Below, one piece after another: positions 1 through 8,280 of a stretch of 64,000 bases of DNA. The number at the start of each line of letters is the position of its first letter. Position 1 is the first letter of the stretch. The notes beneath the pieces are model-generated. The model searched no databases. It saw only the letters and a program-made list of their open reading frames with translations, and had not been told where the DNA came from. The translations under genes were made by a program, and so were the position numbers. The stretch is from JAXMAR01 sp046350295 (GTDB lineage Bacteria; Planctomycetota; Planctomycetia; Gemmatales; Gemmataceae): NCBI GenBank assembly GCA_046350295.1, contig JAXMAR010000032.1, forward strand, positions 30,013-94,012. The letters are read 5' to 3'.

Positions 1-1
1 G

Positions 2-1168
2 CTGCGCGGAGAGGCGGCGGAGGAGGCGCGGCTTGGTGGGGCGGCGCCGCAGCGTCCGGCGAAGAAGACGGCGGACGGAGAGGACGGCGCGGGGCCGCCG
101 CTGCTTCTGGCGCAGAGTTGGGACAATGCGGCGGACCTGTCGGGTTGGTGGATGAGCGAGAAGCTGGACGGCGTGCGGGCGTACTGGGACGGGAAACAGT
201 TCCTGTCGCGGCTGGGAAACCTGTTTCATGCGCCGGAGTGGTTCACGGCGGGCCTGCCGGAAACGCCGCTGGACGGGGAACTGTGGATCGAGCGCAAGAA
301 GTTCCAGCGGACGGTGAGCGTCGTGCGGCGGCAGGACAAGTCGGACCTGTGGCGCGAGGTGCGGTTCCTGGTGTTCGACGCGCCCGCGGCGGGCGGCGGA
401 TTCGAGGAGCGCATGGCGTTCATCACGGATTGCCTGGCGAAGGCGCGGCCGGAGTTCGCGGCGCAGCATGTTCATGAGTTGTGCCGGGGGATCGAGCACC
501 TGCGCGGCGAACTGGCGCGGGTGGAAGACCTCGGCGGCGAAGGCCTGATGCTGCGCGAGCCGCGGAGCAAGTACGAGGCCGGGCGGTCGAGCACGCTCCT
601 CAAGGTGAAAACGTTTCACGATGCGGAGGCGCTGGTCCTGGGCCACGAGCCGGGCGCGGGCCGGCACAAGGGCCGGCTGGGCGCCCTGGCAGTGCAGCTG
701 GCGGACGGGACGAAGCTGCGCGTCGGCACAGGCTTCAGCGACGCCGAACGGGAGAAACCGCCGGGTGTGGGATCGACCATCGTGTTCCGCTACCAGGAGT
801 TGTCGGAGGCTGGGGTCCCACGGTTTCCGAGCTACGTCGGCGTGCGGCACGATGCGACGCTAGGCGTGAAGGAGACGAAGGCGAGCACGGAGCCGAAAAA
901 GAAGCCGGCGCCGGAGCAGATCCGGACGAAGGAGACGACGCCGAAGCAGGAGACGGGGACGCGCTACTTCGAGTATGTGGAGGGGACGTCGAGCAAGTTC
1001 TGGGAGGTATCGCAATCGGGCGCAGACATGACGACGCGCTGGGGCCGGATCGGCTCGGCAGGTCAGAGCAAGACGAAAACGTTCGCGGACGAAGCGGCTG
1101 CGGCGCGGCAGGTAGAGAAGCTGATCGCGGAGAAGGTTGAGGAGGGGTATGTGGAAAAGACGGGGTGA
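2..1168 (+). CDS. ATP-dependent DNA ligase with C-terminal WGR domain (5' end outside window)
   Basis: The frame is open from the left edge, so the start lies outside the window. The motif EKLDGVRAYW carries the adenylated lysine (codon 161-163). PLDGELW, FLVFDAP, EGLMLR and LLKVKTFHD follow in the order of nucleotidyltransferase motifs III, IIIa, IV and V of ATP-dependent ligases. An OB-fold-like part ends at PRFPSYVGVRHD. After a charged linker (about 880-960) a WGR domain (about 962-1160, containing TTRWGRIGS) closes the protein. WGR modules in PARPs bind nucleic acid, so a repair ligase with an extra DNA-binding tail is the likely role. An ATG at 152 would remove residues just before the catalytic lysine that belong to the domain, so it is not the true start. 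Confidence 0.88.
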   Translation: MRGEAAEEARLGGAAPQRPAKKTADGEDGAGPPLLLAQSWDNAADLSGWWMSEKLDGVRAYWDGKQFLSRLGNLFHAPEWFTAGLPETPLDGELWIERKKFQRTVSVVRRQDKSDLWREVRFLVFDAPAAGGGFEERMAFITDCLAKARPEFAAQHVHELCRGIEHLRGELARVEDLGGEGLMLREPRSKYEAGRSSTLLKVKTFHDAEALVLGHEPGAGRHKGRLGALAVQLADGTKLRVGTGFSDAEREKPPGVGSTIVFRYQELSEAGVPRFPSYVGVRHDATLGVKETKASTEPKKKPAPEQIRTKETTPKQETGTRYFEYVEGTSSKFWEVSQSGADMTTRWGRIGSAGQSKTKTFADEAAAARQVEKLIAEKVEEGYVEKTG

Positions 1169-1193
1169 GTGAGAAACGCCGGAACCTGGCGAT

Positions 1194-1518
1194 TTACTTT
1201 CCGGTCACGGTAAGCCAGAGATAGGGCATCCGGGTCTCGAAATCGGCGAGCAGCGCCGGTAACCGGCTTTCTTGTCTCCTCGCGTCCCTTGATCCGGGCG
1301 TAGAGGCGGAAGGGGACGTTCTGCGGCGCCTTCAGACCCGAGAGGCGCAACGGGGCTTTCTTCGCGTCCTTGGACTCAATCTGCTCCTGCTTCGCTTCCC
1401 TTGGCCCTTCCGCGACCAGCTCGATCGGCTCCTTGAAGCCACCCAGGCGATTGATGTCGACGCTGATCTCGATCGGCTTGCCGGGCGCGGCGGTGGCAGA
1501 CGCCCGCTCAGGAACCAC
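1194..1518 (-). pseudogene. Frameshifted C-terminal fragment of a PPC-domain protein
   Basis: On the minus strand this encodes about 105 residues nearly identical to the C-terminus of the gene at 3444-5000 (PGKPIEISVDINRLGG, KEPIELVAEG, LRLSGLKAPQNVPFRLYARI). The frame breaks after GREETRKPVT. The next frame continues ALLADFETRMPYLWLTVTGK and then a stop, matching the end of the intact paralogue. The rest of the gene is absent upstream, where the hydrolase gene ends at 1561. It is a decayed partial duplicate with no start of its own. Confidence 0.8.
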
Positions 1519-1560
1519 AGGTGCGGCCAGGTCAGAAAAGCCAACCTCACGCCGTGGCGC

Positions 1561-2478
1561 TCATTTCCCTTTCCCACCCTTCACATGCTTGTCGAAGAAG
1601 GCGAGCGTTCTTCGGACGGCCGGCTCCACCGTTGCGTTGGTGCGCAGCACCTCCGCGAAAGCCTTCTTCAGGTCGAAGTCCTTCCCCTCACGAATCATGA
1701 TCCCAAACATCTGCCAGGTGATCGCCGTCTGAAAAAGATGTCCGTCATTACAGAGCTCGTGCTCGCATGACGTTTTGAGACACACGGCCTTGCCGATCAC
1801 GGTCAGGGCGTTGCGCACCGGAACAACGGAATCCAGATTGCCGTGAACGACAAACGTTGGCGGCAAGTGCGTCACCTTGCCGCACAGTTCGTCGGGCAGG
1901 CCGCCGGAGTAACTGGCCACGGCGCGGACCTTGACCTCCTTGTCCGAGACGACGGACAAGGCCAGAAAGCCGCCCAGGGAGAAGCCGATCATGCCGACCC
2001 GGTCTTTCTGCACGCCCTTGAGCGTGCGCACATGGCTTACGCAGTCCGCCACGGTCTCCATCCAGGCCTGGAACTTCTTCTTCATCTCCGCCCCCCTCTT
2101 CGGGTCCTTGAAGTCCTCGGGTTTCACGCCATCAACGTCTCCCGTCCGGTCGAAGAACTGGACGATGAAGACCTCGTAGCCGTCTTCGGCCATGCGCTCG
2201 GCGATGGCTTCATAGGAGGCGCGGACGTGGGGATCCTTGTTCATGCTCTTGGACTCGGGCACAAGAATCATGACAGGCAGGTCGCCCTTGCCCGCGAGCC
2301 GAAAGCGTTCCAGCCGGATCTTGGCGCCGCGGCTTTGGAAGTGGTTCTTCTGATGGGTGATTTCTTGCTTCTTCTCGGGTTCGGTCTTTGCCTGACCCTG
2401 GACGGCGGCAGTCGCCAAGGCGAGTGCGAGAAGAGTCACGGGCAAGGCGATCGAGAAGCTGCAAGGTTGGGCGTTCAT
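1561..2478 (-). CDS. Secreted dienelactone hydrolase-like alpha/beta hydrolase
   Basis: An alpha/beta hydrolase of about 305 residues. The nucleophile elbow GFSLGG lies in RVGMIGFSLGGFLALS, and the likely acid (VVHGNLDSVVP) and histidine (NDGHLFQTA) follow in dienelactone-hydrolase order. The ATG at 2478 is preferred over the longer frame because GGAGG sits 7 nt upstream and the product then begins with a signal peptide (MNAQPCSFSIALPVTLLALA, cleavage near VQG). The substrate cannot be told. The pseudogene fragment lies 43 nt downstream and nothing suggests an operon. Confidence 0.8.
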   Translation of the reverse strand: MNAQPCSFSIALPVTLLALALATAAVQGQAKTEPEKKQEITHQKNHFQSRGAKIRLERFRLAGKGDLPVMILVPESKSMNKDPHVRASYEAIAERMAEDGYEVFIVQFFDRTGDVDGVKPEDFKDPKRGAEMKKKFQAWMETVADCVSHVRTLKGVQKDRVGMIGFSLGGFLALSVVSDKEVKVRAVASYSGGLPDELCGKVTHLPPTFVVHGNLDSVVPVRNALTVIGKAVCLKTSCEHELCNDGHLFQTAITWQMFGIMIREGKDFDLKKAFAEVLRTNATVEPAVRRTLAFFDKHVKGGKGK

Positions 2479-2999
2479 GGGAGAACCTCCAATGGGGAAA
2501 TCGTGCGAAGAGACTCTTAAGCGACAACGCCGATTCAGAAGCCGCGACAAGGATTAACGGCGGCCCCGGCGGTCGCCAGAGGCCGTGACAAACGCAACGG
2601 TCAGCGCCGCCGCAAAGACGGCGAGCAGATGCCGGAGAGGGGCGGCGCCGAGTAGGCGATGTTCATCGTCGTTTCTCCTTCGCCCGTCGGCGTCACTCCA
2701 GGAGCATCCGCAAGCGGCGAGAAAAGCCCTCACGAAAAAACGAGGCGGGGCCGAAAACCTCGCAGGCGTCGCTTGCTCCATGGAAAAGCAGACGGGATTG
2801 CTTGGAACATGACTCACGGTTTTCTGAAGAAATAGGCTCGGTAGCGACGGGTTAGGCCTCGGGCGAAGGCGGCGAATGATTCAACTGGCTCGGCGCCATT
2901 CTCAACACGCGGCGCAGGACAAGGCGCCCAAGACGACGATCAGAAAGCGGTTGTAAACGGCGGCGGATTGGTTAGAGTTGCCCGCAAGGAGGCCGGGCA
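2479..2999. other. Intergenic region, no supported gene
   Basis: About 520 bases between the hydrolase start and the sigma-factor-like gene. No reading frame shows a recognisable domain. A minus-strand stretch around 2560-2640 could encode a hydrophobic segment but lacks a clear start. Positions 2771-2797 hold a near copy of 3326-3351 (core GCTTGCTCC, then AGCAGACGGGA). The strong Shine-Dalgarno AAGGAGG at the right end belongs to the next gene. Confidence 0.5.
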
Positions 3000-3401
3000 A
3001 TGGCAAGCGATCCGCCGGTGACGCGCTGGCTCAACCAGTTGAAACAGGGAGACCGCGCCGCTGTCGACGGTTTGTGGAAAGAGTTCTACTCCAAACTCGT
3101 TTCGCTCGCGGAGAACAAACTGCGCGGCGTGCCCGACCACCTGGGCATGTCCGAGGAGGTGGCGGGGAGCGCCTTCAAGAGTTTCGTCCTGGCAGCGGAG
3201 AAGCAGCGCTTCCCCAAGCTGGAGGACCGCGACGACCTGTGGCAGATCCTGGTGCGCATCGTCCGCAACAAGGCCGCGACCGCCTGGGAGCACATGACGC
3301 GGCACAAGCGCGACCGTCGCCGCGCGCTTGCTCCGTGGAAAGCAGACGGGAAGCGGCGGCGCGGCTGGGATTGGATCGGCGGGCGCTGCGGCGTCGGCTA
3401 A
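3000..3401 (+). CDS. Truncated ECF-type sigma factor, probable pseudogene
   Basis: It begins after a perfect AAGGAGG (8-nt spacing). Residues 1-110 read as a planctomycete ECF sigma region 2 (VTRWLNQLKQGDRAAVDGLW, AENKLRGVPDHLGMSEEV, EDRDDLWQILVRIVRNKA). After HKRDRRR the expected linker and region 4 are missing. The tail ALAPWKADGKRRRG is out of frame with a stretch that in the next frame reads REAAARLGLDRRALRRRLKR, a plausible region-4 helix-turn-helix. An internal deletion plus frameshift therefore seems to have destroyed the promoter-recognition half. At 133 residues it is well short of the usual 180-200. Confidence 0.65.
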   Translation: MASDPPVTRWLNQLKQGDRAAVDGLWKEFYSKLVSLAENKLRGVPDHLGMSEEVAGSAFKSFVLAAEKQRFPKLEDRDDLWQILVRIVRNKAATAWEHMTRHKRDRRRALAPWKADGKRRRGWDWIGGRCGVG

Positions 3402-3443
3402 AAAGGCGTTCGGGAGGAAGGGGGTTGACGCCCGCACGCAACG

Positions 3444-5000
3444 TCATTTTCCGCTGACGGTGAGCCAGAGATGCGGCGTCCGAGAATCGAGATCGGCGAG
3501 CGTCGCCGTGACCGCCCTCCGCGTCTCCTCCCGTCCCTTGATCCTGGCGTAGAGGCGGAAGGGAGCATTCTGCGGCGCCTTCAAGCCCGAGAGACGCAGC
3601 CCGGCCTTCTTCGCGTCCTTGGACTCGAGCTGCTCCTGCTTCACCTCGCCTAGCCCTTCCGCGACCAGCTCGATCGGCTCTTTGAGGCCGCCGAGGCGAT
3701 TGATGTCGACATTGATCTCGAGCGGCTTGCCGGGGGCGGTGGTGAAGCGGTCGGTCGCCAGGGTCGCTTCGAAATCGGGCTGCGGCACGAGGCAGCGCAG
3801 ACGGAACAGATGGCGCGGGCCGCCTTCCTCGTGCAGGTCGCGGACTTCGAGCGTGTGTTTGGCGTCGGCGCTCGGGGTGAAATCGAGGACGGGATCGGCG
3901 TTCAGCTTGGCGGCTTGCACGCGCTGGAGTTGCTTGCCGGCGGCGTCGCGCAGGATCAGCACGGGATCGAGCGGAAAAAAAAGTTCGCGGGATTCGATCT
4001 GGAAGCGCAGACGCTGGCCCTTCTTCGTCTGCAGGTCGAGGGAGACGCTCTTGTCGCCTTTCAAGCGGCCGCTGACGGTGACGGGCGGATGGAGGGGGCC
4101 TTCGGTCACGCACGCATGTGGCTCGACACGGACGAGCGTTCCGTTGGCAAAGCCGGACGGTTGAACGAAGGCTAAGTCATCGTCCGTCGCGGGGACCACC
4201 CCGGTCTTGCCCTTGTCGGCGGGGATGTTCCAGCCAATCAGCTCGACCGCGCCCGGCTTGGCGCGCTCGACGGTGAGCGGCCAGGCGTGATCGATGAAGG
4301 GGCCGGTGGTCAGCGTGAGGCGGTAGACGCAGTTCTCCTTGCCGTGGAGGCCGACGCGGGCGTCGGCGACGGCGGGGAAGCAAAAGATGCGCACGAGATA
4401 GCGACCGTCGCGCGGGACCGGGAAGGCGACCAAGGGATCGATGTCGTAAAAGTCGTCGTTCTGGGCGAGGATGAAGCCGTCCTCGGAGAGAACCTGCAAC
4501 ACCGCATCCATCGGCGAGCGGAGCAGGCGATGCGCCTCGACGGCGGCGACAAGCGTCTGTCCTTTCTTCAGTGACACCGCGAAGACATCAGTATCGCTGG
4601 GCTTCTCCAGCCGGCCGTTGACGATGACCGGCGTCTCCTTGATCTCCTGCGGCTTCTTCGGCTCGTCGTTGGGCTCCTGCTCCATCACTTCGGGAATCTG
4701 GTTGACGAGGAAAGGCCGGACCGCGGCGGCGCCGTCCTTGTTGAAGAATCGCAGCCAGTGCATGCCGCAGGAGACGTCCGGGGCAATGGCGACGTGAAAC
4801 TGGCCTGTCTTCTTCCCCGCGGAGACAGAAATGCCAGGATGCGAGGCCCACGCTTCCGCCGGGCCATCGAGACCGCCGACCGTCAGTTCGACCTTCTGCC
4901 CGCGCTGGCCGCCGGCGGGACAAAGATAGTCAGCCTTCGGCGGCGCTGCGGCGAGAGTCGTCGGGGCAAAGACGGCGATGATGGCAAGTATTGTTTTCAC
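3444..5000 (-). CDS. Secreted protein with bacterial pre-peptidase (PPC) domains
   Basis: A planctomycete extracellular protein of about 518 residues. The GTG at 5000 is chosen because it gives a signal peptide directly (VKTILAIIAVFAPTTLAAAP) and leaves 26 nt after the preceding gene; the longer ATG frame overlaps that gene. EQEPNDEPKKPQEI then a NGRLEKPSDTDVFAVSLKKG segment is the classic start of a PPC domain (N-E-P-N-D then D-x-D-x-F), and a second PPC-like unit begins near VSGRLKGDKSVSLDLQTKKG. Members often accompany DUF1501/DUF1553 proteins. It is the likely last gene of the minus-strand cluster and the parental copy of the fragment at 1194-1518. Confidence 0.75.
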   Translation of the reverse strand: MKTILAIIAVFAPTTLAAAPPKADYLCPAGGQRGQKVELTVGGLDGPAEAWASHPGISVSAGKKTGQFHVAIAPDVSCGMHWLRFFNKDGAAAVRPFLVNQIPEVMEQEPNDEPKKPQEIKETPVIVNGRLEKPSDTDVFAVSLKKGQTLVAAVEAHRLLRSPMDAVLQVLSEDGFILAQNDDFYDIDPLVAFPVPRDGRYLVRIFCFPAVADARVGLHGKENCVYRLTLTTGPFIDHAWPLTVERAKPGAVELIGWNIPADKGKTGVVPATDDDLAFVQPSGFANGTLVRVEPHACVTEGPLHPPVTVSGRLKGDKSVSLDLQTKKGQRLRFQIESRELFFPLDPVLILRDAAGKQLQRVQAAKLNADPVLDFTPSADAKHTLEVRDLHEEGGPRHLFRLRCLVPQPDFEATLATDRFTTAPGKPLEINVDINRLGGLKEPIELVAEGLGEVKQEQLESKDAKKAGLRLSGLKAPQNAPFRLYARIKGREETRRAVTATLADLDSRTPHLWLTVSGK

Positions 5001-5026
5001 GGTTGACGCTGGTGAATGGCTGCTAC

Positions 5027-5452
5027 TCACGCTCGATGCACAGGCGCGCCCCACGAGCGATCCGGTCGCCCAAAAACCGCATGATTATCGCAGCGCACCT
5101 CAAAGCAATCGTCCGCAGTGCACCCCGCACAATACGGATAGACGTCGGCGGCGGTGAGGTTGGTAAGGGCGTGAAGCAACTCCTCGGCGGCGGGCCGTGG
5201 CATTTCCACGATGCCGTCTGCCGCGATCCACCCATCGAGCGCGTTCCAGTCGCGGACTAGCTGAGGGGGCTCACTGCCTCTTGCCTGCGAACGATCAAGG
5301 ACGGCCGCAAAGAGCGGGCTGAGGTAGCGGTCGCTGACAGCAAGCCGGTCGAACCAGAAGCCGTTGGTCGGTGGGCCGTAGAAAGCCGCCCCGGAGTAGT
5401 CCCCATAAGAGCCGTGCGAAAAATCCTCGGCTTCCGTCATGGCGTCGCTCAC
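5027..5452 (-). CDS. Hypothetical protein coupled to the DUF1501 gene
   Basis: A 141-residue protein not recognised as any family. It starts at a GTG that overlaps the TGA of the upstream DUF1501 gene (GTGA), so translational coupling is likely; an internal ATG 12 nt on is the alternative. It is acidic, has no signal peptide, and contains a Cys-rich patch (YPYCAGCTADDCFEVRC). The Cys spacing could suit a metal site, but this is inference. Confidence 0.65.
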   Translation of the reverse strand: MSDAMTEAEDFSHGSYGDYSGAAFYGPPTNGFWFDRLAVSDRYLSPLFAAVLDRSQARGSEPPQLVRDWNALDGWIAADGIVEMPRPAAEELLHALTNLTAADVYPYCAGCTADDCFEVRCDNHAVFGRPDRSWGAPVHRA

Positions 5453-6777
5453 CCCATCAACTCCGCGATCGGCCTGCCATCACTGACAAGATGGGTCGGC
5501 CGGCCCTGCGGGGTGTAGAGGATCTTGTCGGGGTCGATGCCGAGCTTGCGGTAGACGGTGGCGACGAAGTTCTCGGGGGCGAGGACGCGCTCGTTAGCCG
5601 CGAAGCCGCGGGCGTCGGTGGCGCCGACGATCGTGCCGCCCGGCGTTCCTCCGCCGGCGAAGAATACGGACATGGCGTTGGACCAGTGGTCGCGGCCGGA
5701 GTCCTTGTTGATCTGCGGCGTGCGGCCGAACTCGCCGAGCGCGATGACCATCGTGGAGGACAACATCCCACGGCTATCGAGGTCCTCGACGAGGGCGGCG
5801 ACGGAAGCGTCCCAGGCGGGCAGTCGCGTGCGGAGATCGCGGAACAGGTTCGTGTGGTGGTCCCAGCCGCCGTCGTAGACGGTGATGAACGGCACGCCGG
5901 CTTCGACGAGGCGGCGGGCGAGCAGAAGCCGCTGACCGAACGGGTTGCGGCCATAGCGATCGCGGACCGAGTCGGCCTCGCGGTGGATGTTGAACGCGGC
6001 CTGGGCCTGGGGCGAGGTGACCAGCTCGTAGGCCTGGTGGTAGTGGTCGTCGAGCCCGACGACGGGGTCGCCGGCGGCGGCGTCGCGGAAGCGGCGCATG
6101 CGGTCCAGCTCGGTGCGGACTTCGCGGCGGCCGTCGAAGCGCTCACCGGCGAGGCCGCGCGGCAGGTTGACGTCGCGGACCTGGAAGTCGGCGGTGTTCG
6201 GATTGTCGGCGACGACGAAGGGGGCGTAGCGGGCGCCGAGGAAGTTGGGGCCGCCCGAGCGCGACATGGTCGGCATGGTGAAGTAAGCGGGGAGGCCGGC
6301 CGGGGCGGGTCGCTCATGGGCGACGACGGAGCCCATGCTGGGATGGAAGCTGACGAAGGCGCCGCAGCCGACCGGGATGCGTGGCGGGGCGCCGGTCATC
6401 ATATAGTGGTTGCCGGCTCCATGGTTGCCCTGGTCGTGGCGGATGGAGCGGATGACGGCGGTCTTGTCGGCGATGGCGGCGAGCCGCCGCATGTGCTCGG
6501 AGTAGAGGGCGCCAGGGACACGGGTGCGGATGGCGTTGTACTCGCCGCGCAGCTCGGCGGGGGCGGCGGGCTTGGGATCGAACGTCTCGTAATGGGTGGG
6601 GCCGCCGTCCATCCAGATGAGGATGCAGCTTCGCGCGGTCGCGGGGATGCGGCTGTCGTCGGCCGCCTGGGCCTGAAGCCGGAGCATCTGCGTGAGCCCG
6701 GCGCCGCCGAGGGCGCCGAGGCCGAGTTTGATGCAATCGCGGCGAGTGAGGCCGCGGCAATTGGTGTGGATGGACAT
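5449..6777 (-). CDS. DUF1501 family protein, Tat-type signal
   Basis: A 442-residue DUF1501 protein with an alkaline-phosphatase/sulfatase-like fold. The N-terminus LTRRDCIKLGLGALGG is a twin-arginine signal. Family marks are ILIWMDGGPTHYETFDPKP, HDQGNHGAGNHYMMTG, GGWDHHTNLF and GEFGRTPQINKDSGRDHW. In Planctomycetes these genes pair with DUF1549/DUF1553 cytochrome-like proteins, and the partner lies upstream at 8698-10872 on the same strand. The reaction is unknown. The IS630 element ends only 22 nt upstream of the start, so the native leader is displaced. Confidence 0.9.
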   Translation of the reverse strand: MSIHTNCRGLTRRDCIKLGLGALGGAGLTQMLRLQAQAADDSRIPATARSCILIWMDGGPTHYETFDPKPAAPAELRGEYNAIRTRVPGALYSEHMRRLAAIADKTAVIRSIRHDQGNHGAGNHYMMTGAPPRIPVGCGAFVSFHPSMGSVVAHERPAPAGLPAYFTMPTMSRSGGPNFLGARYAPFVVADNPNTADFQVRDVNLPRGLAGERFDGRREVRTELDRMRRFRDAAAGDPVVGLDDHYHQAYELVTSPQAQAAFNIHREADSVRDRYGRNPFGQRLLLARRLVEAGVPFITVYDGGWDHHTNLFRDLRTRLPAWDASVAALVEDLDSRGMLSSTMVIALGEFGRTPQINKDSGRDHWSNAMSVFFAGGGTPGGTIVGATDARGFAANERVLAPENFVATVYRKLGIDPDKILYTPQGRPTHLVSDGRPIAELMG

Positions 6778-6801
6778 CGGTTACCCCCCCCTTACAAACT
6801 A

Positions 6802-6817
6802 GTGCTTTGTCACAGCT
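6802..6817 (+). repeat. IS630 left inverted repeat
   Basis: GTGCTTTGTCACAGCT, a perfect inverted match to 8008-8023. The stop codon of the transposase second frame (6810-6812) lies inside it. Confidence 0.9.
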
Positions 6818-7505
6818 TAATTGTCGGGTAGACCGACTTTAGTTTCGTCCGGGCATCGTCGATCTTCATTTGCCAGTCAACGCCACGCTGGGTCGCGTTG
6901 ACGTCGTTTGACCATGCTGCGGTTTCTCTTCGCAGCGTCTCGACATCTTCGAAGCGACGATCCGAGACGCATTGACGCGTTAATGAACTCAATTCGTTCT
7001 CGGCGATGTTCAGCCAACTGCCATGCTTCGGCGTGTAGCAGAAGTCGATGCGTCGAACCAGGGCTCGAGCACGCTCGGGTTCAAAAGCCTCGTAGAACGC
7101 GCCCTTGGTGTGGGTGTTGAGGTTGTCGCACACCAGGATCACTCTGGCACAGGCGGCATAGCGGCCCTCCAGCAAACGGGCCATTTCGACGGCCCAATCG
7201 ATCTTCGTCTTCCGTTCGCGAACGGCGACTTCACGCCAGCCCGCCAGCGGCTCCGCGAACATGAAGATGGCCGCCGTCCCGGCCCGTTCGTATTCGTAGT
7301 CCACCCGCTGAGCATGCTTGGCCGTGGCGGGAATGGGCGAGCGTGTTTCCTTCAGCAACTGCACCGGTTGCTCGTCCATGCACAGGACGGGCGCATTTGA
7401 ATCGTACGGTTTTTCGTACGTTTCCAGCACTTCTTCCATGTGGGCAACGAACTCGGCGTCTGCTTCCGGTGGAATCACCCAGTATTCGATTTTCCGGTTC
7501 GTCAT
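6810..7505 (-). CDS. IS630 transposase, second frame (DDE catalytic part)
   Basis: A 231-residue DDE domain. The catalytic residues lie in VLCMDEQPVQ (D), LVCDNLNTHT (D) and WLNIAENE (E). Its ATG overlaps the stop of the first frame by 4 nt. IS630 transposases are usually one chain of about 340-380 residues, which the -1 fusion at 7510-7517 would restore. Confidence 0.88.
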   Translation of the reverse strand: MTNRKIEYWVIPPEADAEFVAHMEEVLETYEKPYDSNAPVLCMDEQPVQLLKETRSPIPATAKHAQRVDYEYERAGTAAIFMFAEPLAGWREVAVRERKTKIDWAVEMARLLEGRYAACARVILVCDNLNTHTKGAFYEAFEPERARALVRRIDFCYTPKHGSWLNIAENELSSLTRQCVSDRRFEDVETLRRETAAWSNDVNATQRGVDWQMKIDDARTKLKSVYPTIKL

Positions 7506-7945
7506 GCCATTTTTTTTAGTGTGCGCCGAACCGTTTCGTAGCTCACGGAGTCCACGATCTCCAATTCCACGACCTTGCGCGCCAACAGCCGCAGCGTCCA
7601 GTTGTTGTAACCTTTCGGCGGCGGGCCAAGGCGTGTCGCGATGAGGCGGGCTTCTTGATCGCCCCTCAGCAGCTTTTCCACGGGTGGTTGCTTCCGTTCA
7701 ACTCGGTTGAGCGTCTCCTCAAATCCCTCCTCGACGAAGCGCTGGCGAAGTCGTTCCACTGTTCTGGTACGACAGGAAAAAGCCTCCGCAATACGCTCAT
7801 CGGTCCAACTCGGACCGCCGGCATCCGCCTTGAGAAGAATCTGGGCCCGCCGAACCTTCTGGCCGGTCCCTTTCAGCTTCTTGACTACGCCTTGAAGCTC
7901 GACTCGTTCTTGCTTCGTCAGTCGCACGACGTACAACTTCCGCAT
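7502..7945 (-). CDS. IS630 transposase, first frame (HTH part)
   Basis: A 147-residue N-terminal half of an IS630 transposase with a helix-turn-helix of the form WTDERIAEAFSCRTRTVERL and a second winged-helix segment ending SYETVRRTLKKMA. The ATG at 7945 is chosen for its Shine-Dalgarno GGGAGGTG at 6-nt spacing. It ends in a run of eight A's followed by TGGCATGA, so ribosomes can slip -1 into the second frame (LKK-N-GMTNRKIEY...). Without slippage the product is only a DNA-binding protein. Confidence 0.85.
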   Translation of the reverse strand: MRKLYVVRLTKQERVELQGVVKKLKGTGQKVRRAQILLKADAGGPSWTDERIAEAFSCRTRTVERLRQRFVEEGFEETLNRVERKQPPVEKLLRGDQEARLIATRLGPPPKGYNNWTLRLLARKVVELEIVDSVSYETVRRTLKKMA

Positions 7946-8007
7946 GGCACACCTCCCTGTGCCACGCAGCATTGCCGTTTTGCCCGAATCAGCCAATCCG
8001 ACTTTTT

Positions 8008-8023
8008 AGCTGTGACAAAGCAC
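8008..8023 (-). repeat. IS630 right inverted repeat
   Basis: AGCTGTGACAAAGCAC, the complement of the left end at 6802-6817, followed by the TA of the target duplication at 8024-8025. Confidence 0.9.
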
Positions 8024-8030
8024 TAGAGTT

Positions 8031-8273
8031 CTACCCATTGTCGCGACTGTCGCCTTCAACACTTCCGTTTGAGGACGACGTGTCGGCGCCAAAAAACTGG
8101 TTCGTGTTCGCGTCGATGTAGTCCTCCAAACGGCATGAGTCGGGGGCGCGTTCGGGTACCCCCAAGCGTGGTCGCGTGTCCAGGCGGGGCTCAGGAAGGC
8201 CGGGGCCGTCGAAATACTGGATTGTCACATCCACGCACTGGAATCGATCATCGGGGGGTCTTCGGCGATCCAT
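8031..8273 (-). CDS. Hypothetical 80-aa protein
   Basis: Starts 7 nt after the preceding stop at an ATG with AGGTG just upstream, which favours it over a longer frame that would overlap the upstream gene. The product (MDRRRPPDDRFQCVDVTIQY...) is polar, has no signal peptide or membrane segment, and is not recognised. Spacing and strand place it in the DUF1553-DUF1501 cluster. Its end is 5 nt from the IS630 target site, so the insertion has not cut it. Confidence 0.5.
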   Translation of the reverse strand: MDRRRPPDDRFQCVDVTIQYFDGPGLPEPRLDTRPRLGVPERAPDSCRLEDYIDANTNQFFGADTSSSNGSVEGDSRDNG

Positions 8274-8280
8274 TTTACAC

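Larger units (their letters stand above)
6800..8025 (-). mobile_element. IS630-family insertion sequence
   Basis: An element of about 1.2 kb bounded by perfect 16-bp inverted repeats, GTGCTTTGTCACAGCT at 6802-6817 and its complement at 8008-8023, with TA on both sides inside a CTAG context, the expected IS630 target duplication. It carries two overlapping reading frames joined by a probable -1 frameshift. Both coding parts and both ends look intact, so it may be active. It sits between the 80-aa gene and the DUF1501 gene in an otherwise co-directional cluster. Confidence 0.9.

Noticed and set aside
2554..2817. Small minus-strand membrane protein
   Set aside because: A hydrophobic segment exists, but start codon and ribosome site are in a different frame and no similarity is evident.
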